NCBI GenBank assembly: GCA_938038205.1
Contig: CALHSA010000005.1
Span: forward strand, 1 to 58,610
Source of the DNA: an uncultured bacterium
GTDB taxonomy: Bacteria; Bdellovibrionota_C; UBA2361; JANWWW01
Length of the DNA: 58,610 nucleotides
Reading direction: 5' to 3'
Shown here piece after piece: positions 1-8,603 of the stretch. The stretch's first letter is position 1; every line of letters starts with the position of its first letter. The notes under the pieces were generated by a model. It made no database searches. It worked only from the letters and a program-made list of their open reading frames with translations, and had not been told where the DNA came from. The translations under genes were made by a program, and so were the position numbers.

Positions 1-573
1 TCTCCTTGACTTATCAAAAACTAAGTTGAGTTGTCTTAGACCAGCATGTTCATAAAAAGTCATAACTGTTTTAGGAGTTGATAAATTTTTTATTTTCCTA
101 AAAATATCTAGGTTTACTTCAACATCCATGGATAAAAAAGGGAGTGAGCAGATAATAAAGTCGTACTTCTCATCAACATTAAATGATTGAATAGGATTGT
201 CGAAGAAAAAAACATTAGGGGCGCAAAGATTTTTAGAGAACTTTTCACGCAAAAATTTAATATAAAAAGGATTACATTCACAAATCGTTAATTTTTGACA
301 TTTCTCTGAAACTTTAAACAAATGCCTTGTAATTGATCCAGTGCCTGCTCCTATCTCCAATACTTTAGGAGAGTGTCCTTTTCTAATTGCATCAAAGAGA
401 GGTACGCACATTTCCTTTGCAACTATACCTGATGTTGGGAAGATGGATCCTACCTCTCTTGCATTATTAAGAAATCCTAAAAAAAAACTTCTTAATTCAT
501 ATACAGTTTCCCTGATTCTGCTTTTACCTTGCACAACAAAATTTATATCAAAAAAAGATTTTGTTTGATACAC
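1..573 (-). CDS. PmtA-like SAM-dependent methyltransferase (3' end off window)
   Basis: This frame runs off the left edge, so only the N-terminal 191 codons are present. SAM-binding motif I (VLEIGAGTGSITRHL) lies near residue 71, an acidic ribose-binding position follows in TICECNP, and a motif IV-like YDFIICSLPF comes later. Before motif I, FLNNAREVGSIFPTSGIVAKEM matches the leader typical of phospholipid N-methyltransferases of the PmtA type and rRNA-dimethylase relatives. There is no ATG near the front; GTG at 571-573 is the first possible start after an in-frame stop, and GTG at 532-534 is an alternative. It is divergent from pgi. The fold is sure; the substrate, probably phosphatidylethanolamine, is inferred. 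Confidence 0.75.
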   Translation of the reverse strand, partial: MYQTKSFFDINFVVQGKSRIRETVYELRSFFLGFLNNAREVGSIFPTSGIVAKEMCVPLFDAIRKGHSPKVLEIGAGTGSITRHLFKVSEKCQKLTICECNPFYIKFLREKFSKNLCAPNVFFFDNPIQSFNVDEKYDFIICSLPFLSMDVEVNLDIFRKIKNLSTPKTVMTFYEHAGLRQLNLVFDKSRR

Positions 574-597
574 TGCATTTAATGACGATCTTTAGTG

Positions 598-604
598 AAG
601 GAGG
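598..604 (+). promoter_or_regulatory. Shine-Dalgarno sequence that fixes the pgi start
   Basis: AAGGAGG stands 7 bases before an in-frame TTG at 612-614. Upstream in-frame starts at 561 and 582 have no such sequence, so the TTG is the likely initiator. Confidence 0.75.
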
Positions 605-611
605 TTTTTTA

Positions 612-1892
612 TTGGAGTACTCTTCCTCAACATTTGACCCTCAAGAATACAGTAAAGACTTCAAAAGAATGTTAGAGTTCATGAGAAGTTTAGAGCAAGG
701 AGAGTTTGTGAACACTACAGAAAAAAGACAGGTAGGACATTATTGGTTAAGAAACCCAGATTTGGCGCCTAATTCAGAGATAAGATCTGAAATTCTTTCA
801 GAGTTAGAGAGTTTAAAAAAAATAACCGAGCAGATTAAACATGACTACACTTACATGTTCTACGCAGGAATAGGTGGGAGTGGCCTAGGACCAAACCTAA
901 TCTACGATTGTTTTTCTCATAGATCACCGGAAAAAAAAGTAATAGTTCTTGACAATATCGACCCAGAAGGGTTGGCAAGAAAAACTTCAAATGTTCCTCT
1001 GTCTGACACTATTGCAGCTATTGTTTCTAAAAGTGGAACTACGACAGAAACAAATTTAGTCAAAGAATACCTTAAACACTCCTATGCTATGTTTAATCTG
1101 CCATTTCCTGGAATTGCAATTACGATGCAAAACACCCCATTGTGGAATGAAGCTAATGATTGGCTTGGTAGATTTAAAATTTGGGAGTGGGTCGGTGGTA
1201 GAACAAGCATATTTGGAGCAGTCGGTTTAGTTGTTTTTGGATTTTTAGGTTTGAACATAGATAAATTCTTAGAGGGAGGTAGATTTATGGATGAATTAAC
1301 TAGGAATGATGATATTGGAAAAAATCCAGCTTCGATCCTGGCATTTCAACTCATAGATTCGTTCAAAAACGGCAAAAAGAATTTATGTGTTGTTCCTTAT
1401 AGTGACAGGCTTGAAATGTTTACTAAGTATTTACAGCAGTTATTTATGGAATCCCTAGGAAAAAAAAGGGAGGATGGAGAAAGGTTTGGAGTAACGGTTT
1501 ACGGCAACAAAGGTACAACAGACCAGCACTCATTTTTTCAGCAATTGAGAGAGGGGATTGATGATTTTACCCTTATTCTCATAAGAAGACTTCATCCAGA
1601 GATTGCTATAAATGATTCATTCATTGATGGTGGTTTTGATAGGTATCTGGATGCTTTCTTGCTGGGATCTAGGGAGGCAATCAAATCGGAGAACAGAAGC
1701 TGTTTAACAATAACCATTCCTCAGATCGATGAATTCTGGTTTGGAGCTTTGATTGCTTTATTTGAGAGAGTTGTCGGTTATTTTGCTGCTTACTTTGGAA
1801 TCAATGCTTACGATCAACCAGGAGTGGAGGCTGGTAAAAAGGCTGCAAAAAATTTCCTAGAATCAGGGCAAGATCTAAAGAAAATTCATTAG
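612..1892 (+). CDS. pgi: Glucose-6-phosphate isomerase
   Basis: It interconverts glucose 6-phosphate and fructose 6-phosphate in the cytoplasm. SIS-domain motifs are clear: YAGIGGSGLGPNLI, the phosphate loop VSKSGTTTETN, the C-terminal SIS half with VVPYSDRLEMF, GTTDQHSFFQQLREG carrying the catalytic-site His, and a terminal AYDQPGVEAGKK. At about 426 residues from the TTG start it is of the shorter bacterial class (E. coli Pgi is about 549). The start rests on a strong Shine-Dalgarno sequence at 598-604; the frame is also open from 561. The end overlaps the convergent aminotransferase gene by 4 bases. Confidence 0.93.
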   Translation: MEYSSSTFDPQEYSKDFKRMLEFMRSLEQGEFVNTTEKRQVGHYWLRNPDLAPNSEIRSEILSELESLKKITEQIKHDYTYMFYAGIGGSGLGPNLIYDCFSHRSPEKKVIVLDNIDPEGLARKTSNVPLSDTIAAIVSKSGTTTETNLVKEYLKHSYAMFNLPFPGIAITMQNTPLWNEANDWLGRFKIWEWVGGRTSIFGAVGLVVFGFLGLNIDKFLEGGRFMDELTRNDDIGKNPASILAFQLIDSFKNGKKNLCVVPYSDRLEMFTKYLQQLFMESLGKKREDGERFGVTVYGNKGTTDQHSFFQQLREGIDDFTLILIRRLHPEIAINDSFIDGGFDRYLDAFLLGSREAIKSENRSCLTITIPQIDEFWFGALIALFERVVGYFAAYFGINAYDQPGVEAGKKAAKNFLESGQDLKKIH

Positions 1893-3091
1893 ATTAAATA
1901 TTGACGAACTGCGGTAGCTACCCTTTCCACCTCCTCTTCCGTTTTAAGTGAAGATATATTAATTCGTAGGTCTTTTCCAATAGCAACTGTATAAATGGCA
2001 TTTTCTTCAATTAAGTTTTCCTGAACATCATGTGATGGTCTGTTTAGATAAGATCCTGGTATATACAAAAACATTCCTCTTTGATTAAGTAAAAATGTAA
2101 ATTCCTTGGGTAAAAAATTCACAAAGGTCTGACGCATCTTCTCAATCTCAAGTCGTTTATTATCTACCTGCTCCATCCACTCGTTTACAGATGCTGATAT
2201 CACCTGTGCAACTATTTCAGCTCCAAGAGCTGGTGGTGTTGAGTATTCACCTCTAATTTTAATCTTGAATGCATTTTCTAGTCTCAAAGTTTCATCAGAG
2301 AATTCTTTCCCAAAGTTTACGCATAATGCACCAGTTCTTAATGAGTACAGACCGAAATTTTTTGAGAATGAGTAGCAACAAAAGTGAGGTGCTTCGATGG
2401 TATTTAATCTTTCCTTGCACTCTGAAAATGGGACAAAACCATCATAAGCATGATCAAGTACAAGAGCTGCATTTGGGAAATGCAATTTGAAAAAACTAGA
2501 GATCTCCCTGAGATCTTCAAGACTTAAATCAATACCAGTTGGGTTGTGGCAAGCAATTTGAATGACTCCTATGACTTTTTTTCCTTGGGACAGTAATGAA
2601 TCAATCTCCTCAAGGTAAAGTTTAATGTTCGGTCTTAAATCCTGAGTAAGATACGGAACCTCCTTAAAAGCTAGTCCATTCTTTGAGGCTATTTGGCCGT
2701 AGTTCGGCCATGAAGGGGTGGACACAACAACTATATTTGAATGAAAGTAGGAACGATAGAATTCAAAAGCCAAAAACAAAGCCCCTGTTGAACCTAGAGT
2801 TTGTATAACAGTAAGAGGGCTACCGAGGTAATTTTTTACCCCTTCTCTAAACCCTGAATGGCCTAAAATAGGTAGATAGCTCTGATGATATTTGGAATGA
2901 ATGACCTCTAATAATCTTTCAACTACAGGGGGTTTCCAGACTTTATCGAGTGTATGCCCAGGTATAACTCCAAGTGAACAATCAATTTTTGAGTTTCTGG
3001 GATCATCCCGGTATCTTTGAGCAATCCCCAAGATAGGATCAGAATAATTTAAAGGCAAAGTTTCAAAATTTTTCTTTACTTCTACCAGCAT
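1889..3091 (-). CDS. Aspartate/aromatic aminotransferase (class I, AspC/TyrB type)
   Basis: This PLP enzyme transfers amino groups between aspartate or an aromatic amino acid and 2-oxoglutarate. Visible motifs: a substrate-loop region near residues 40-75 with LGVIPG and ILGHSGFREGV, CHNPTGIDLS (PLP-site Asn), LDHAYDGF (Asp and Tyr contacting PLP), YSFSKNFGLYSLRTGAL with the Schiff-base Lys, and DLRINISSL with the carboxylate-binding Arg. Its 400 residues are normal for the family. It is transcribed away from the ABC exporter at 3178. Subfamily Ialpha fits the sequence; choosing between aspartate and aromatic preference would be a guess. Confidence 0.85.
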   Translation of the reverse strand: MLVEVKKNFETLPLNYSDPILGIAQRYRDDPRNSKIDCSLGVIPGHTLDKVWKPPVVERLLEVIHSKYHQSYLPILGHSGFREGVKNYLGSPLTVIQTLGSTGALFLAFEFYRSYFHSNIVVVSTPSWPNYGQIASKNGLAFKEVPYLTQDLRPNIKLYLEEIDSLLSQGKKVIGVIQIACHNPTGIDLSLEDLREISSFFKLHFPNAALVLDHAYDGFVPFSECKERLNTIEAPHFCCYSFSKNFGLYSLRTGALCVNFGKEFSDETLRLENAFKIKIRGEYSTPPALGAEIVAQVISASVNEWMEQVDNKRLEIEKMRQTFVNFLPKEFTFLLNQRGMFLYIPGSYLNRPSHDVQENLIEENAIYTVAIGKDLRINISSLKTEEEVERVATAVRQYLI

Positions 3092-3138
3092 ATGTTGAAA
3101 CTATTGTTGCTTAGTTCAGAGTAGAAATCAAATCACAC

Positions 3139-3168
3139 TTTACACAAGGGAAAAAAAAAGGTTAGAAT
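3139..3168 (+). promoter_or_regulatory. Promoter of the Gld-type ABC exporter operon
   Basis: TTTACA at 3139-3144 and TAGAAT at 3163-3168 are 18 bases apart. Only 9 bases separate the -10 from the ATG at 3178, so transcription should begin at or just before the start codon. No Shine-Dalgarno sequence fits in that space. Confidence 0.6.
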
Positions 3169-3177
3169 CGGCGATAC

Positions 3178-3891
3178 ATGCTTCGAGTTTCCCAGGTTTC
3201 CAAATGGTTTAATGAATTTCAGGCTTTAAAGGATGTTACTTTTGAGGCAAAGCCGGGGGATGTAGTTGGTTTTTTAGGTCCAAATGGTGCTGGTAAAAGC
3301 ACAACTTTAAAGATTATAACCACTTTTTTGCCACCAGATTCTGGAGATGTTGAAGTTAATGGTTACTCGGTAAAAGTTAACCCTCAGCAGGTTAGAGAAT
3401 ATATAGGATACCTTCCTGAGCAATCTCCTTTATATCCAGATCTTAGGGTTATTGAACAGCTGGAGTTTGCTGCGGGTCTAAGAGGACTTGATGGTGCGAG
3501 GAAGAGGTTAGCTATAGAGGAGGTTATTGAATTATGCGCACTTAATGATGTAACCAAAAAGCTTTGTGGCGTTTTATCTAAAGGTTTCAAGCAGAGGGTT
3601 GGATTAGCTCAAGCTATTTTGGGAAAACCAGAGTTGCTAATTCTAGATGAACCTACGAGCGGCCTTGACCCGATTCAAATAATTCAGATAAGGGAGCTTG
3701 TAAAAAAATTATCGGAAAATAGGGTAATTCTTCTTAGCACTCACATACTTCAAGAGGTCAGTGCAGTTTGCAACAAGGTAGTCATTATTAACAAAGGAAC
3801 AGTTGTATTTTCCTCTCCAATTAAGGATCTAAGTATTCCATTAGAGGAGGTTTTTATCAAAAATATATCTAAAGGTTTACACGAGGAGTAG
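3178..3891 (+). CDS. ABC transporter ATP-binding protein (GldA-like)
   Basis: This is the cytoplasmic ATPase of an ABC-2 type exporter. Walker A is GPNGAGKST (about residues 35-43), the Q-loop region is YLPEQSPLYPD, the signature is LSKGFKQRVGLA, Walker B is LLILDEPTSGLDP and the switch His is in LSTHI. Its 237 residues are one compact nucleotide-binding domain. It opens a four-gene unit with the permease 3 bases downstream, then a GldG-like protein and a DUF4340 protein; GldA in Bacteroidetes and related ATPases in proteobacteria share this order. The exported substrate is unknown. A gliding role cannot be inferred, since the cassette also occurs in non-gliding bacteria. Confidence 0.88.
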   Translation: MLRVSQVSKWFNEFQALKDVTFEAKPGDVVGFLGPNGAGKSTTLKIITTFLPPDSGDVEVNGYSVKVNPQQVREYIGYLPEQSPLYPDLRVIEQLEFAAGLRGLDGARKRLAIEEVIELCALNDVTKKLCGVLSKGFKQRVGLAQAILGKPELLILDEPTSGLDPIQIIQIRELVKKLSENRVILLSTHILQEVSAVCNKVVIINKGTVVFSSPIKDLSIPLEEVFIKNISKGLHEE

Positions 3892-3893
3892 GT

Positions 3894-4694
3894 ATGCGTT
3901 TAAAACTAACAAGACTCACTGCTATAACTGTAAGGGAGTTAATAAATTTTTTTGTATCTCCATTAGCATACTTCATTCTTGCTGGCATAACTTTTTTAGC
4001 ACTGTATTTCTTTATTCAGTATTTAGCTATTTTTAATCAATACTTAATGCAAGTCGCAACCAGCCCGTTGTTGGAACCAAGGGAGGGGGTTTCATTTAAT
4101 TTGCTTGTTCAAGGGTATTATAAGGCTTTATGTTTAATATTTGTGTTCTTTCTTCCGGCTGTCGCTATGAAAACATTTGCAGATGAACGGGTAAACGCTT
4201 CATTTGAGTACCTGCTAACATCACCCATAACCACAGAGAGTATGGTTTTAGGAAAATTCATTGGCTTATGTCTTTACTTAACTTTCATAGTTTTATGGCT
4301 CTCAATAATGCCGCTTTCATTATTCATATTTACTGAATTAGAAAGCTTGGTAGTTCTTGCGAATATCATAGGATTCTGGTTATATACTCTGGCATTAGGA
4401 TCTTTAGCGTTTGCAATATCAGCTGGCAGTAATTCTAGTATCGGGGCAGTTGTAATAAGCATAGTAATACTTTTACTGTATTACGTTGTTGGTTACCTAG
4501 CAGATACTTTATCGAACCAGGGTGTTGATTGGTTAGCAAGTTTGGTTAGATATATCTCTCCTATAGATCAGATTGAAACATTTTTACGTGGTGGTATTAA
4601 ACTAAGCTCGCTGGTATACTTTTTAACGGTCATCCTTTTTGGTTACATTTTAGCTGTCAGACTTATAGACTTAAAAAGAGTTTCAAGGATTTAA
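3894..4694 (+). CDS. ABC-2 type permease (GldF-like)
   Basis: This integral inner-membrane protein of 266 residues has about six hydrophobic segments. It has the GldF/NosY pattern: an N-terminal RELINFFVSPLAYF, then MKTFADERVNASFEYLLTSP (the soluble loop typical of the family), then a run of membrane helices. It starts 3 bases after the ATPase gene and is followed by the GldG-like gene after 3 bases, so the three are translated together. It should form the membrane channel with the ATPase at 3178. Confidence 0.85.
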   Translation: MRLKLTRLTAITVRELINFFVSPLAYFILAGITFLALYFFIQYLAIFNQYLMQVATSPLLEPREGVSFNLLVQGYYKALCLIFVFFLPAVAMKTFADERVNASFEYLLTSPITTESMVLGKFIGLCLYLTFIVLWLSIMPLSLFIFTELESLVVLANIIGFWLYTLALGSLAFAISAGSNSSIGAVVISIVILLLYYVVGYLADTLSNQGVDWLASLVRYISPIDQIETFLRGGIKLSSLVYFLTVILFGYILAVRLIDLKRVSRI

Positions 4695-4697
4695 TCT

Positions 4698-6293
4698 ATG
4701 ATTAAGTTTGTAGGACAATTCGGTTTAATCTGCCTGATAGCAGGTTTGATAGGGGGTTGGCTTGTACAGTGGTATCCTCCTCTATTAGCAGTTCCAATCA
4801 TAAACTTGGCTTTAGGTTTTGCGTTAATTGGGACTTGGATTATTAAAGATTTTATTCCAGCTCTTAGAAGCCGAACCAGAGAAACCCTTATAAAGGGGAC
4901 AAAATTTTTATCTATCTCGGCAGTCTACTCAATTATAGTTTTAGCTGTAATTGTTTATTTAAATTTTTTAGCTGCTAAATCACATTTTGTACTTGATTTA
5001 ACCAGAGAACGCATTCTTAGTATTTCGGAGAAAACAATTGAGATAGCAAAGGGTTTACAAGATAAGTTAAAAATAATAGTTCCAGAGACTCCAGAAACAA
5101 AAGAGTTTGTTTCAAGTTTCAAGGATCTTGTTAAACAGATTCAGCGATACACCGATAAAATCGAATTGATTGTCTTTAACCCATACGCGAAACAAACTTT
5201 AATGAAAGCTTATGAATTACGCCCAGACGATCCAGGTGTTTTAGTACTTGAGAGAGTTGGAGAAAACAATCAAATTTCAACAAAAAAAATTAAACTTAGA
5301 TCATTAAGTGAACCTGATCTCATAAGCTCATATCAAAAGCTTATAAGTGAGCGGTCATCTAAATTAGGTTACCTGATCGGTCATGGTGAACCAGACACGA
5401 GGCTCCCATCAGCTGAAGCTGTATCTGGTTTAATCCAATTTCTAGAACGAAACGGGTTTGAAGTAAAACCTGTAAATTTAATTGCTGAGAAGAAAGTACC
5501 GGAGGATATTGGTGCATTACTTATTATTGGTCCGCAAAAGCCTCTATTGGAAAGTGAGATAAACTTGATAAATAACTATGTTGCAGAGGGAGGAAGGGTT
5601 CTTATAGCTGTAGATTTTCTAGGTGAAATTTCTTCTATTCGTCAAATAACGTCTAAAGTTGGTATTCACGTTGGCGATCATTTAATTGTCGATCCTGTAC
5701 AAATGTTAGCTGGTGTAGCCGATTTGGTAGTTAATAGCTTCTCATCTCATCCTATTACACGTGAATTTGGTCAGAACCGCATGCTTGTTATGCCGTACGC
5801 TGTTCAAGTTTCAGCACAATCAACTGTTAAACTTGGAGATTCGGATAGTGCTGTCATTGGAAATGATATAGTTCATACATCAAAAGCATCGTGGATTGAG
5901 AAATCATTATCAAAAGAGGACTTAAGAAAAGTCTCTCAAATCAAGTATGATTCAGATGTTGATCAAAGGGGTCCAATTCCGGTAGCAGCAGCATTTAATT
6001 ATTATCTTGGAGAAGGTGGCAAGAAGGAAGCTAAAGTAGTTGTTTTTGGCTCATCGAGAATGTTCGTTAATGCTTTTATGCCTCTTTTTCATAACATGGA
6101 CATAATTCTATCTTCCGTAAATTGGCTTCTTGATTATTTTGATTCAGGAGCCGAAATACCGAAAGGTTATGCGCGGACGAGGCTTCCTATCCCCGAGAAC
6201 GTTAGGAGTAAATATATACTTATGTTTTTGTTGATACCCCAGTTAATAATAGCTTTTGGTCTATACATAAAAGCTAAAAGAGCTTCCGCATGA
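4698..6293 (+). CDS. GldG-like ABC transporter auxiliary protein
   Basis: The 531-residue protein has hydrophobic segments in its first 90 residues, a large periplasmic part and a final membrane helix before the C terminus. Just after the third helix, SHFVLDLTRERILSISEKT is the hallmark of the GldG / ABC-transp-aux family. The middle part resembles a sugar-binding or GATase-like fold (LLIIGPQKPL, YVAEGGRVLIAVDF). It overlaps the next gene by 4 bases (ATGA). It probably works in the envelope with the GldA/GldF pair. What it contacts is not known. Confidence 0.82.
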   Translation: MIKFVGQFGLICLIAGLIGGWLVQWYPPLLAVPIINLALGFALIGTWIIKDFIPALRSRTRETLIKGTKFLSISAVYSIIVLAVIVYLNFLAAKSHFVLDLTRERILSISEKTIEIAKGLQDKLKIIVPETPETKEFVSSFKDLVKQIQRYTDKIELIVFNPYAKQTLMKAYELRPDDPGVLVLERVGENNQISTKKIKLRSLSEPDLISSYQKLISERSSKLGYLIGHGEPDTRLPSAEAVSGLIQFLERNGFEVKPVNLIAEKKVPEDIGALLIIGPQKPLLESEINLINNYVAEGGRVLIAVDFLGEISSIRQITSKVGIHVGDHLIVDPVQMLAGVADLVVNSFSSHPITREFGQNRMLVMPYAVQVSAQSTVKLGDSDSAVIGNDIVHTSKASWIEKSLSKEDLRKVSQIKYDSDVDQRGPIPVAAAFNYYLGEGGKKEAKVVVFGSSRMFVNAFMPLFHNMDIILSSVNWLLDYFDSGAEIPKGYARTRLPIPENVRSKYILMFLLIPQLIIAFGLYIKAKRASA

Positions 6294-7675
6294 GCTTGGT
6301 AAAAAAAATTATTATTTGGACCTCTATCTTATTGGTATTGTTAATATTTGATAGGGTTTATTTCAGGCAGAAGCTTGAACTTAAAGAGGTTGAGAACATT
6401 TTGGGAAAAAATCATTTAGCAATAAGGGCTAAACGCATAGTTTTAAAAGATAATTTTTTTGGTAATATAACTTTTGTTAGAACTAAAGAGTATTCCAATG
6501 AGATACTAAAAACCTTTGAGGATGAAAAGCGTAAATCCAATCTTTCAAACTTGATTAAATTTCTTCCAGTTGGTTTTTCTTCATTCTGGACTCTTGAAGG
6601 AAGAGAAGGGGTGCCAATAAAAGAGGCTATACTTTCTGGCATTCTTCAAGGTATTCTTACTTTAAAACTGGAGAATCCCATCACTCCAGAAGAACAAGAA
6701 GATCTATCAAACTATGGCTTATCCGATCCTAGGAATGTACTGCTTGTAGAATTTGATGATAATAAAAGCATAGAGCTTCAAGTTGGATCAAAGAATGATG
6801 ATTTTCGAATCACCTACATCAAAGTAGGGGAAGATCCAAACATATACCCAGTAAATGAGAGCAGGTTAGAGTTTTTGAAGATTGATCCAGAGAGGGTTCA
6901 TGTAGAGAATATCTATTCGTACTCAATAGCAAGTTTAAGGCAGTTAAATATCAAAACGCGCCAAGCTGAGTACAAGATCGATCTTAGTAAGTTTGATGAT
7001 CCGATAATCATGGAGCCTTTTAAAGGGAAAGCAAGTTTCTCGGCAATTCAGAAAATAAATGATGAGTTATTTGGTTTGTTAGTGGAAGACTGGATTGTTC
7101 TAAACGACAATTCTCAACTTAAGGATTTCAACTTATCTGATCCTGAAATTTCTATTCTAGTTAAAACTGTTGACTCGGAAACATCTATATCTTTTACTTA
7201 TGATAAAAATAACAAGCCAATAGGATATATCTCGGATTACAGCAGTGCAGTTTTCAAACCGTCTCTCGATCCAATAAAAAGATTATTGAATTTTCTAACT
7301 GAGATACGGGATAAAAAGCATTTCAGATTTAGTATTTTTGATGTTACTAGGTTTTCAATAGACGGTATTCAAGTGGTTCAAGAATCTGCAACAAAGTGGA
7401 GCAGAAATGGGCAACCTGTCTCTACTGAGCTAGTTGAAAAGCTTCTTAACAAGCTTAAAGAACTAGAGGCTATTAATTTTCTTGAAGAAGCGCCTGAATT
7501 AACTCAAAAGAGAAACCTAAAAATCTTTACAAACTCAGGGAATAATTACGATTGCCAATTTGGAGTATCTAAAAATTTACAGTCTATTGTAGTATGTGAT
7601 GAGATTTTTATCGTTCAAGGCCCTCAGTTTAATGAGATCATGTTATTATTCGAAGAACTTACAAAACTAAATTAG
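6290..7675 (+). CDS. DUF4340 domain protein of the Gld-type exporter
   Basis: A single N-terminal membrane anchor (about residues 7-25) precedes a long polar region of about 430 residues. PITPEEQEDLSNYGLSDPR with the following beta-rich stretch (VEFDDNKSIELQVGSKND) is the repeated pattern of DUF4340 proteins; a second such unit follows at DNSQLKDFNLSDPEISILV. These proteins usually close the GldA-GldF-GldG cassette, as here. The start overlaps the upstream stop by 4 bases. Biochemical function is unknown. The C terminus overlaps the convergent pth gene by 4 bases. Confidence 0.75.
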   Translation: MSLVKKIIIWTSILLVLLIFDRVYFRQKLELKEVENILGKNHLAIRAKRIVLKDNFFGNITFVRTKEYSNEILKTFEDEKRKSNLSNLIKFLPVGFSSFWTLEGREGVPIKEAILSGILQGILTLKLENPITPEEQEDLSNYGLSDPRNVLLVEFDDNKSIELQVGSKNDDFRITYIKVGEDPNIYPVNESRLEFLKIDPERVHVENIYSYSIASLRQLNIKTRQAEYKIDLSKFDDPIIMEPFKGKASFSAIQKINDELFGLLVEDWIVLNDNSQLKDFNLSDPEISILVKTVDSETSISFTYDKNNKPIGYISDYSSAVFKPSLDPIKRLLNFLTEIRDKKHFRFSIFDVTRFSIDGIQVVQESATKWSRNGQPVSTELVEKLLNKLKELEAINFLEEAPELTQKRNLKIFTNSGNNYDCQFGVSKNLQSIVVCDEIFIVQGPQFNEIMLLFEELTKLN

Positions 7676-8241
7676 TTAGAACCGTTAATTAAGTTTTGAG
7701 CTTTCTCCCATTCGCCCGAGCACAAATACACAAGTGAACCTTTAATCTTTACAAAACTGGCATTTAAATTACTTAGTTCATCATCTGTAAGAGGCTGAAG
7801 TAACCACTCTGGTCTATAATCTTTTATAAGCGGCTTACAAATTCCAACTTTTAATCTCCAAAATTTTTGAGTGCCTAAATTAATAGTAATTGAATCAATA
7901 CCCTTATGCCCACCGGATCCTCCATTAAACTTTAACTTTACATGTCCCAATGGCAAATCCATATCATCATGGAAAACGCAGATGTTCCTCGCATCAAGCT
8001 CGGAGTAATTTTCTAGCACCTCTTTTAGAGCATCTCCACTAGTATTCATGTAACCTTTATTAAAAGCAAAAAGAGCTCTATGTCCGTGATAAGAGACAAG
8101 AAAAATTTCTGCATTATTAAGAATGTTGTTTTCCAAAATATGAGCGCTTGATAAGAAATTTCTTAGAAAAATTACTCCAGCATTATGTCTAGTAAGCGAG
8201 TATCTTGCACCATAGTTTCCTATACCATACAGCAAAATCAT
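7672..8241 (-). CDS. pth: Peptidyl-tRNA hydrolase
   Basis: It releases tRNA from prematurely dropped peptidyl-tRNA. The N terminus carries GIGNYGARYSLTRHNAG, containing the conserved Asn and the catalytic His (RHN), and FHDDMDLPLGHVKLK with the catalytic Asp, followed by GGSGGHKGIDSI. The 189 residues match the family length. It overlaps groES by 4 bases, so the two form one minus-strand unit with groES first. Strong assignment. Confidence 0.93.
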   Translation of the reverse strand: MILLYGIGNYGARYSLTRHNAGVIFLRNFLSSAHILENNILNNAEIFLVSYHGHRALFAFNKGYMNTSGDALKEVLENYSELDARNICVFHDDMDLPLGHVKLKFNGGSGGHKGIDSITINLGTQKFWRLKVGICKPLIKDYRPEWLLQPLTDDELSNLNASFVKIKGSLVYLCSGEWEKAQNLINGSN

Positions 8242-8549
8242 GCGTAAGTTTCTAAATCAACTAGTGCAAGAATGTCTTTAACCTCAACCACTCTCACAGA
8301 ATCATCCCAAGGAATTCTGATACCAGAATTTTTTGGGATTAGTACGTAGCTATTTAATGGAACACCTGAAATATTCGCTTCTTGGGATCCATCATATGCA
8401 GTAGCAACACCAATAACAACTCCCAATAAGCTTTCTTGCATACTCTCTTTTGCCCCCTCTGGTAAATATAACCCGGAGGATGTTCGATCACTTAAAGGTA
8501 TAATTTTTACCAAAACCCTCATGCCTAATGGATTAATCTTTTTGTACAT
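8238..8549 (-). CDS. groES: Co-chaperonin GroES
   Basis: It caps the GroEL folding chamber. INPLGMRVLVKI, SGLYLPEGAKE (the end of the mobile loop) and VPLNSYVLIPKNSGIRI are GroES landmarks. I place the start at the ATG at 8547-8549, giving 103 residues, close to the usual 95-105; the frame also opens at a TTG at 8582, which would add 11 residues found in no GroES I know. No groEL follows: the downstream gene is pth. GroEL must be encoded elsewhere, which is unusual. Confidence 0.9.
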   Translation of the reverse strand: MYKKINPLGMRVLVKIIPLSDRTSSGLYLPEGAKESMQESLLGVVIGVATAYDGSQEANISGVPLNSYVLIPKNSGIRIPWDDSVRVVEVKDILALVDLETYA

Positions 8550-8566
8550 AAAACCTAAGCTAAAAA

Positions 8567-8595
8567 TTGAATCTTTAATCAATTTATCATATTCA
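8567..8595 (+). promoter_or_regulatory. Promoter of gltA
   Basis: TTGAAT at 8567-8572 and TATTCA at 8590-8595 are 17 bases apart, with 8 bases from the -10 to the gltA ATG. A leaderless transcript is implied. It overlaps the divergent groES start region, so the two genes share control DNA. The -10 is an imperfect match. Confidence 0.45.
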
Positions 8596-8603
8596 AAATT
8601 GAT

